Positions 56,901-64,000 of a stretch of 64,000 bases of DNA are shown one piece after another. Below the pieces are notes generated by a model, which was not told the DNA's origin, did not search any database, and saw nothing but the letters and a program-made list of their open reading frames with translations. Location of the stretch: contig OZ038381.1 in assembly GCA_964036045.1 (NCBI GenBank), positions 69,068,242 to 69,132,241 of the forward strand, given 5' to 3'. Numbering within the stretch: position 1 is the stretch's first letter; the number at the start of each line of letters is the position of its first letter. Source of the DNA: Eutreptiella sp. 'Long Island Sound 2002' (lineage: Eukaryota; Euglenozoa; Euglenophyceae; Eutreptiales; Eutreptiaceae). The position numbers and the translations under genes are program-made.

Positions 56901-58080
56901 TTTTTTTGACCTTTCGTACAATGTTCCAACTGGTGTAGTAGGTGCAACTCACTTTCAAAAGGCTCCAAACTAGCTTCTTGGTATGTGGAATTGAGTTTTC
57001 ATCCACTTTCATGCTCGTGAAGTGCTGAATGGTACTTCCACATAGGGCTCGCAACCACAATGTAGTGATTGGGTCCCAACGCCGAACCTGGCTTTGTGAC
57101 TCAGTGAGAGTTTCTGATGTCCCTTGCTTGTTGTTGATATTGAAAACCTTGATTGCTTTTCAAAAGATGTTTCCCCAAAACTGCAAAAAGGTAAAGTCCA
57201 CGAACAAGGAACACCACAAACAGGATCAAAGTCAGAATTGTGATAGTATTCTTCCAAATCAAAGCATTGTAAGCAAAGAGGGGCTGCATATAGACAAATG
57301 AAGAATCAAATATGGAACTCAAATGGTTTTGATAGACAAAACAAATGATTTTATGTGAAAACTGGCATGACTCAGGCCTCCAAGATAGCACCAAGCACTT
57401 CATGTGCACTCTTTTGGATGAAATGGAGTTGGTTAGGAATCTGCAGCATAGGAGTTAGGCCAGACACAGGAAATGACTTGGCCAAGCAACTGAATTCAGA
57501 AACAGTTACAATCTGGAACCACAATAAGTAGTAGTAACATTTGAGTATAGGGGTCCTGAGGTGCGAGACCACTAGGCTTAACGTACAAGGCCCAAGGCAT
57601 GCAGTGCCTATTTCATTTTGGTATAACTTCCATGAGGGATGATACCTCCGCTCCTTTGAGTGGTAGGGGTGAACTTCATGGGGGAGCTAGGGTTTTAACC
57701 CTACTTGCTGAGAAAGTGTACTTAAAGCTTCATAAGAGAGACAAAAACATTTAAGTGTTAGTCTCAGCACTTCCTTAGGCAAAAAGGGGGGCTGTAGCCT
57801 GGATCAAGTACCCGAGGAAAGACATGGTAGTGACCTTTTCTTACTCCCCCCTGGAGTACTAGTTAGCTAAACTAGTAGGACCAAGGGAAAAGGCTCAAAT
57901 TACCCTGAAGGTACCTCAGAAAATGGTGTAAACCTTCACAAAACCTCCTCATCAGTTCAGAGAAGCTGTTCACACTGCTGGTACTCTTGAGAAACAGCGT
58001 GATGTACCGTGAATGATGTCCCTTCGAAGGGGCATTCCTCAAAAGTAGCTGGCGTGAGCGTAAACGTTTGGAAAAACAGT
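56901..58080. other. AT-rich non-coding stretch
   Basis: No frame with a domain. Near 57,690 CTAGGGTTTTAACCCTA forms a short inverted repeat. Nothing else was recognised. Confidence 0.5.
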
Positions 58081-58170
58081 TTGGAGGCAGTGGGGTTTGA
58101 ACCCATGACCTCCTCCCTAGAGTCTGCATTGCTACCCACTAGGGTATGATCGACCGCTCTAATGCGGACG
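58081..58170 (-). repeat. Second tRNA-derived SINE head or tRNA relic
   Basis: On the minus strand TACCCTAGTGGGTAGC (A-box-like, one mismatch, about 58,146-58,131) is followed by GGTTCAAACCC (B-box, near 58,104-58,093) with a four-pair T-arm and then TGCCTCC. The acceptor stem has no 5' partner, so it is not a working tRNA gene. It differs in sequence from the relic at 4.8 kb. Confidence 0.5.
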
Positions 58171-60381
58171 GTCATCACTGTATAAACAACGTATTCCAGT
58201 AATCGTCCTGACCAACGGCCAGGGCGGAACAATACTCCTGATGGAGCCCACAAATTTCCAGGAGCTGAAAACAATTGAAATGAGGACCAACAGGGAGTGA
58301 ATCCTGTGGTTTAGCGAAAGTTTGAGCGACCTAACAAGTCCAATCGCTAAAAAGTGACGATAAGACGTTAGAAATCGTCATTTATAGGCCCAAACTCAAA
58401 GTCGCAGACAAGCGCAACAGAGCCGCGCCAAAAAAAAAGGGTTAACGGCACTAGAAGGCACTCGAGTAGAGAGGTGTGTGCCGGGCCTTGACAGAGAGAA
58501 ACCAAACATTTCTGCATGGTTGCATCAAAATTTTTCTAGAAGATAGGGACAAACTTCAAAAACACAAACAAAAGGAAGAGCAGGCGAAAAATTCGCCTCT
58601 CAGGTATGCGAGTGTCATCACACACGTATGCATTCTGTTCGTCGTGGTTGTTTCGTTAAAACGTTAGGGTTGTCTCCGTCGTGTCTCCGGGGGGTTGGGC
58701 GACTCCTGCATTCCTCCTGCACAGGTAAAAACAAGGTTGAAAGGTATGCTCGACGAATGGTGCACGTAGTGTGCACGTAGGGTTAGAGGAGATGAAGTGC
58801 TCGCGATGCATGTGCCGGATTCCGACATACACACGTTGCCACGCTTTCTTGTGCATGCACCCACCTTCCCTTCTCTTCACAGGTCCAAAGGAGAGGTGCG
58901 TGCTCGTGTTTGCGTCGTTTGTGCATTAAAGTAGGGTTGTCTAAGACGCTTAGGCTTGTTTTGCTTTGTGCCGTCGTCTCTCATTCGCCATTCCCAGTTC
59001 TCTGTTTCGCAGATGACAAAACAGGCACAACATAAAGAATCTTGCAAGCCACAAGATGCAATTAAACGCTTAGGATTGTTTATAACTCGCAATAAGGTTG
59101 TTTAAACGCTTAGGTTCGTTTTGCGTTCGCTTCACTTCGGCATTCACACGATGCATGGTGAGTAAGGTAGGTAAGCCCAGGAGGAGCTCACCTTCTGGTT
59201 GAGTCAGTGTGGTTACAGTGGTTTTGGTCTCGCCTCCCTTCCCTGCATGCGTGCACACAATGCATTAAAGGGATTTGACAGTAGGCCACGCGCTGTGCAC
59301 GCGGTATGAACCCTTGCCAGGTTACCCAGGGCTTCGCCCTACGTTCCATAAGGGAACGGGCGGAGTCCTTAAGCTTGCTTGCTTGCAACTGGGTTCAGGA
59401 ACAGTGTATTATATGGCACACTAAGAAGCGTATAATACGTGGAGTGTGTCTTGGTTCCTCCGTCTTGAACCCAGTCCATTGGCCTCTGTTGTACAGTCTG
59501 GAGGGTCAGGGTGAACTGGTGCAGTCCCTTGAGCCGTGCTAAAATATACGGCGCTGATCACACAAGCAATTAACTGCGCCTCAGCCAGGAGTGGTGAGGG
59601 CAGCTCCACTCCATCGACATCCACGCTGTGCACACCACCTGTGCGCCTCTCCCCTCCAAGCCCTAGCAGGGAAACTTGTTGTGACGTCCCTGTTAGGCCA
59701 CAGTTGCTTAGCAGCGCTGTGTTCTCTTGTCCTCTTCACAGGAGGGTCATTAGGACCCACGACTTTATCTTCAACACCACCCAGTAGAGCGTGAGTGTAG
59801 GAGTGGTAATCCTGAGTGGGGGCTTGAGCCAGTTGCAGTAGCCCTCGCCCACCAGGATGGTGCGACTGTAGGGTGTGTAGGACCTGTAGTGCGTGTGTCA
59901 CTGTCCCACCCGTTTCCTGCAATTTTAGCAGGGTTGGTGGGCTGTGGCAGTGGTTAGGTCAGCGTTTTGGCCACTTAGCAAAATGGGGTTTTCATGCCTT
60001 CATAGCTTTTGGCCACCCCTCCCTTTAGTAGTCAGGTAGGTAGGAAAAACAATACCTGGATTAGTACGCTGGGTATTCCCCGAAGGTTTTGCGCCAGCAC
60101 AGAAATTGGGCGCTTAGGGGAGGGGAGACCCAGGGGCGTACCCCGTGGCATCAATAAGACAACCCTCCAGGTTTAGCAAGCGTGCAGACTTGGGTATAAT
60201 TAGGACACCACTTCTGCAACTTGCTCTTAGGACCTCAGGCATAGCACACTCACACATACCTAGGCAGACATGTATAGCGACCAGATTAGGAAGGGTAGAA
60301 CCCCATGGGTCTGGACCAGTTAGGGGTCCCCACTGTGGGCACGCTTGTCCCAAAAGAAGGGTGAACACACCTTGCTTGTCA
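58171..60381 (-). other. Non-coding DNA; probably includes the 3' LTR of the family A right copy
   Basis: No gene is recognised. The upper part (from 60,381 down) follows a purine tract and starts TGACAAGC on the minus strand, so it should be the 3' LTR of the right-hand element. TATA-like strings (GTATTATACGC near 59,430; CCATATAATACAC near 59,410) fit an LTR. The far end was not found. At 58,940-59,120 ACGCTTAGG recurs three times (near 58,945, 59,066 and 59,112), a loose repeat of unknown nature. Confidence 0.45.
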
Positions 60382-60391
60382 TTCCCCCCTG
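60382..60391 (-). promoter_or_regulatory. Polypurine tract, family A right copy
   Basis: On the minus strand CAGGGGGGAA is directly followed by TGACAAGC, the expected junction of purine tract and 3' LTR. It lies ~200-300 bp after the end of the chromodomain coding region. Confidence 0.55.
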
Positions 60392-60559
60392 GTCATTAGA
60401 ATAGCTAGCCACTGTTCATCGTTGGCTCCCCAAGGTCATAACATCAGGGCAGGTCCCATGGCACACATGGTCAACAAGGCAAACACTCGCTGGTTGGCTG
60501 CAAACCTGATAAGCGGCCATCTGGCTCACGCTGGTAACCATAGGCATGGGACTGCAGGG

Positions 60560-62030
60560 CACAGCCATGGTTGGTGCAGTGCTCAGAGTGCTCACCGACC
60601 CTGGGAGGATAGTTCCTCTTCTTACGCTGGGACAGGGTCTCAGCACGGGTTAGCAACTGCCCCTCGTTGTTCTCAACGAGGTAGGAACGAAAGGTACGGG
60701 TTGATACTCCCATCTGGCTGTATGAAGGCTGACATAGGCTCCCAGGTAGCCTCTGAGAGCCCATGGCTATCCCACAGGGTCAGGAATTTCAAGCCCTGTT
60801 TATACTCGTGTCGTGCAATACCTGCAACCGCGTAGTAGCCATCAACTGCCATTTCCTCGGCAGTCATCTCCTCGAGTTCGTCTGCCTCCTCAGGGGTGGC
60901 AGCGTTCTCCAGGTCGATACGCTCGACCTCACAGTCAGGCAAGCGCCACTCATCCCACGATAGTTCATCAGGGGGGGGGCAGTGTCTGAGTTGCTTAGGA
61001 GCACACAGCAGCTCCCAACCTAGACGGGGGCTGCACCTCACATGGATCCTGGATCCATCTATCCTGATAATACGATAGGGCCCAAAGTAGGGGTCCTGCA
61101 AACAGTTGCGGGGCCATGTGGGCACTCCCGAGTGGTGTACAAGCACTGGGTCTCCTACCTTGAAACTGGCAGGACGTCTCGTGCGGTTACGCCGGGTTAG
61201 TTCGCGTTCCTGAACGCGTTTCAGGTTAGCTCTGGCCCTGTTAGCCAGGTCCTGCCGGTGCTCCAGCCAGTCCCCAACTGGGCTCCTATAGTCCTCGGGG
61301 AAAGGGGTTTTGAAAAACCACGCAGGATGCCCCCCATGGAACAGTACGTGGGGGGTAGAGCCGTTTGAAGAACTCTCTTGAGAGTTCATGGCCAGAACGG
61401 CAAAGGGCAACAAGCGTACCCAATCATTGCTGCGCTCCTGTTTCATCAGAGTCCTCAGATTCTGCTCCACCACACATTTCTGTCTCTCATAAAGAGGGTG
61501 AAACTTGTGTGTGGTACCCCTGTGGTTACCTGGACGTTTAGGGCGTCCAGCACTCGCTTGTACCAACCGGTATCACTCTGGATGCGTATATCTTCATCGG
61601 AGTGGATCTCCTTAGGCGCCCCATAGGGCTCAAACCACTCCTCCACCAGGATCTTCACAGTCTGCTATCCTGTGATCTTCTTGTTGCAGGGGAAGGCACG
61701 TGTGAAGCGGGTTAGACCACAGGTGACCACCAAACAACTATCAGCGCCACCAAACTTAGGCAGACCGTGGATGAAATCCGCGTACAACAGGGAGTTAGCA
61801 CAGTAGGGTATGGGGAGACTGGAGACCAGTCCTCTGTCACGTGAGTCGCTCTGTTTGCTGGCGTGACAGTCACAGGAGTCCACTATGGACTGCATACGGG
61901 CACGTAGTTCAGACTGGGGGAGTCGGCAGTAGAAACGCTCACTGAAGAAAGCAGCAGACCTGTTGCAGCTTGTGTGCCCGGAGCTGTGGTGTGCCCACTG
62001 CAGACAGCCGTCCAGTCGTGCCTCAGGCAC
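60560..62030 (-). pseudogene. Integrase with chromodomain, family A
   Basis: 62,030-61,665 holds the zinc region (AHHSSGHTS, then CDCH) and YADFIHGLP with the first catalytic Asp. A TAG at ~61,665 interrupts. The same frame resumes (61,658-61,455) with EIHSDEDIRI (second Asp). A shift near 61,500 leads to 61,566-60,673, where VVEQNLRTLMKQ supplies the Glu and SFKVGDPVLVHHSG the DNA-binding part. YKQGLKFLTLWDSHGLSEAT followed by WEP is the chromodomain. The last coding part (FRSYLVENNEGQLL) is in another frame to about 60,560. Confidence 0.8.
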
Positions 62031-62544
62031 AACTATGCGGTCCTCATAGTATAGGTATTGGTTATCTTTATACCAGCGGTCGCCATCTATTAGGCGTGCC
62101 TCTAGGCCATCACTGAGGGTACTGAGTACACATTGATACTCAGCCTGGTACTCTTTCAGGCTCCAGCCCTCCAGTACACCTGCTGTACCATGGATAGGTC
62201 CAGCTCGACATCCATACGTTGGAACGCCTCTTTGGCCAACGCTTCAGAGCTCTCGCCTAGGAGGGCATCGAAGTTATTACGCGAGATGTAGTCAGCCATC
62301 CCGTTCTTTATACCTGGTATATGATTGACGGTCAACCTGAACTGACTCAGGTATGTCCACCATCGTTTTAGTTTCACTTTTTTTCGGGAGGCGGGCCCTT
62401 CTGAAATGTCTTCACGGGCTCTTGGTCACAGAGCCATACAACAGGGATAGTACCTAGAAGACGGAATTGGGAAGAGAGCACAAGCATCCCAGCCAGGAGT
62501 TCCTGGTCGTAGGTACTGTAGTTGCATCGTGCTTGATTCCATTT
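62031..62544 (-). pseudogene. End of RNase H and link to integrase, family A
   Basis: 62,377-62,156 reads RWWTYLSQFRLTVNHIPG, then ADYISRNNF, the usual close of Ty3 RNase H (HIPG...AD-x-x-SR). Flanking parts are broken into short frames. Confidence 0.65.
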
Positions 62545-63983
62545 TCAGTTCCAGTGCCCAAGAGGCACCAGACGCCATTCATTGGCGGGATAGTCATGCT
62601 TCAGGGTTCCATCGCGGTTCAGATCTGAAGTGTGAAACTGGCAGTGCGACAACTCATTGGGGTTACGCTCCTGCCACTGGTATAGGGTACCACCCCCCCC
62701 TACGTCACACGCATCCGTGACGAGTATTATCTCGCCCTTAGGGCGGGGCAGCCCCAGGCAGTTGGTGGAAGATATTCTCCTCTTCAACTCTCGGAAAAAG
62801 GCCTCCTTCTTGTCGGTCCACCGCCAAGGGTTGGTCTTCTTTATAAAGTCAGTCAGGGGGGCTGATGAATACGTAAAATTGTGGATATGGCGTCGGTAAA
62901 AATTGCAGGCGCTCAAAAAACTTCGCATATCGTGTAGACCCTTCTTAGGGTCGTCACGTGTCTGCATGTCCTGAAGGGGCTGCTTCTTAGACAGGGCTGG
63001 TTTCCACCAGCCATACCCCACGTCAAACCCTAGGTACTCCATCTCCTGTCGCATAAACTCACACTTCTCCAGTTTGATGCGGAGATGGCTTTCATGACAG
63101 ACGGTGAAAAACTCTTGCAGGAGGAGGATATGATCCTCTTGGGTATTAGTACCCAGGCTCACGTCGTCAATGTGGGCCTCCATCTCAGCCCCGCGGGAAA
63201 CCAGTTCCTGCATAAGGGGTCTGCGTCTCAGGATATATAGGATTTTGTTCATCAGCTCCTGAAAGAGAGCAGGGGCATTCGCGACACCAAAGGGCATGAC
63301 CTTCCAGCGGAAGACACGGCCCTTAGGGGTTACAAAGGCGAGCAGATCGTGGGCTGCTCGGGTTACGTCTACTTGCAAGAGGCCACTGCCTTTATCCATC
63401 TTCGTCTTGAAACGACACTTAGGATTCCCTCCAGGGTGTTCTCCATGTTCGGGATACTCCCTGAGTGGTTCTTGGTCTTTTTATTGACCTCCCCATAGTC
63501 AGCGACCAAGCGCATAGCAGTGGACCCAGGTTTAGCAACCAGAAAACAAGGGCTACAATGGCGGGGGTAGTCCCCGTGCTTATACTCCTCGACGAGGCCA
63601 GCATCTCTACACTCTTGGATCTGGCGTTCGATCTCGTTGATTTGGTTTTGTGGGGCGGGGTATGGACGCCGCCTCACTACCGACCCTTCAAACTCTGATT
63701 TGAGTTTGAGGTCCATCTGGACCAGTTTCTTACAAGACAGGGGTCGGGGCAACGCTTCAAAATCCTCCTGATACTTGTGGATGAGCTTCGTTGGACGGGG
63801 GTCGAGATTCATGCTCTCAACTTTCTCGGAAAAGTCCTCCTCAGTGCGGAGGTTACTCTTCCCTTTATCCTGCTTTTTTATACGCCCCACCGTTTCGGGC
63901 AGCAACTCATCCTCCCAGTCCTGGCGTTCCTGGGCATAGTGGAGGGAGTATACCAGAGGGGTATCAGGATCGGGAAGAGTCAT
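62545..63983 (-). pseudogene. Reverse transcriptase and start of RNase H, family A
   Basis: 63,983-63,369 holds the lead-in and fingers: LVQMDLKLKSEFEGS, AGLVEEYKHGDYPRHCSP and MRLVADYGEVNKKTKNH. A frame shift near 63,400 leads to 63,399-62,545 with KMDKGSGLLQVDVTR (first catalytic Asp), FRWKVMPFGVANAPALFQ, and HIDD at codons 76-79. HIDD is the YxDD box with Tyr changed to His and both Asp kept. The connection domain (SACNFYRRHIHNF) leads to RNase H with ILVTDACDVGGGG. The palm is otherwise complete, but the shift prevents one product. Confidence 0.85.
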
Positions 63984-64000
63984 CTCTTCATCATCCTCCT

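Larger units (their letters stand above)
60382..64000 (-). mobile_element. Ty3 chromovirus, family A, right copy (3' part)
   Basis: Read on the minus strand: lead-in to RT at the window edge, RT palm, RNase H, integrase and chromodomain, then a purine tract at 60,391-60,382. Together with the left-edge copy it samples nearly the whole element. The overlap (LDPR...LVQ-DLKLK) shows both are one family, about 60 kb apart and in the same orientation. Confidence 0.85.

Noticed and set aside
58081-58170. Functional tRNA gene
   Set aside because: A and B boxes are present but there is no acceptor stem and the T-arm has a mismatch.
58655-59120. Interstitial telomere-like repeats (TTAGGG strings)
   Set aside because: Only isolated CTTAGG/TTAGGG strings with irregular spacing, and no perfect tandem array.

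Overview
The window is eukaryotic nuclear DNA made almost wholly of nested, decayed retrotransposons. I found no host protein gene, rRNA gene or convincing functional tRNA gene. Chromodomain-carrying Ty3/gypsy elements (chromoviruses), LINEs with apurinic-type endonucleases, and tRNA-like SINE heads rule out a bacterial source. An alga or other protist with a repeat-rich genome fits best. The Gly/Lys-rich gag tail and the pol layout remind me of dinoflagellate or other algal elements, but I cannot confirm this and my confidence is low.

Layout. 1-4.4 kb (minus): gag, protease and the start of pol of a Ty3 element (family A), cut by the window edge. 4.8-8.4 kb: a SINE-like tRNA relic, then three copies of a ~600-bp LTR-like repeat (A, B, C) around a non-coding interior. 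8.4-14.97 kb: C-rich LINE debris read on the minus strand, with a ~180-bp tandem repeat, a coiled-coil ORF1-like gene and a LINE C-terminal fragment. 14.97-31.5 kb (plus): a ~16.5-kb chromovirus (family B) with LTRs of 2.4-3.0 kb. Its gag-pol lies mainly in one frame broken by eight stop codons. 31.5-38.7 kb (minus): a LINE with ORF1, endonuclease, reverse transcriptase and RNase H. 38.9-43.7 kb (minus): a second LINE without RNase H. 43.7-53.9 kb (plus): a third chromovirus (family C) behind a fourth copy (D) of the 600-bp repeat. 53.9-60.4 kb: non-coding DNA, including a strongly T-poor tract, a 127-bp two-part satellite, a 250-bp duplication and a second SINE-like head. 60.4-64 kb (minus): reverse transcriptase to chromodomain of another family A element, cut by the right edge.

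How the parts work together. Each Ty3 element would encode gag, aspartic protease, reverse transcriptase, RNase H and an integrase ending in a chromodomain, which in this class directs insertion into particular chromatin. All copies seen are broken. The most notable shared feature is an extra module between protease and reverse transcriptase. It appears in all three families and resembles the catalytic half of Dam-like adenine methyltransferases. The stop codons look largely like C-to-T decay.
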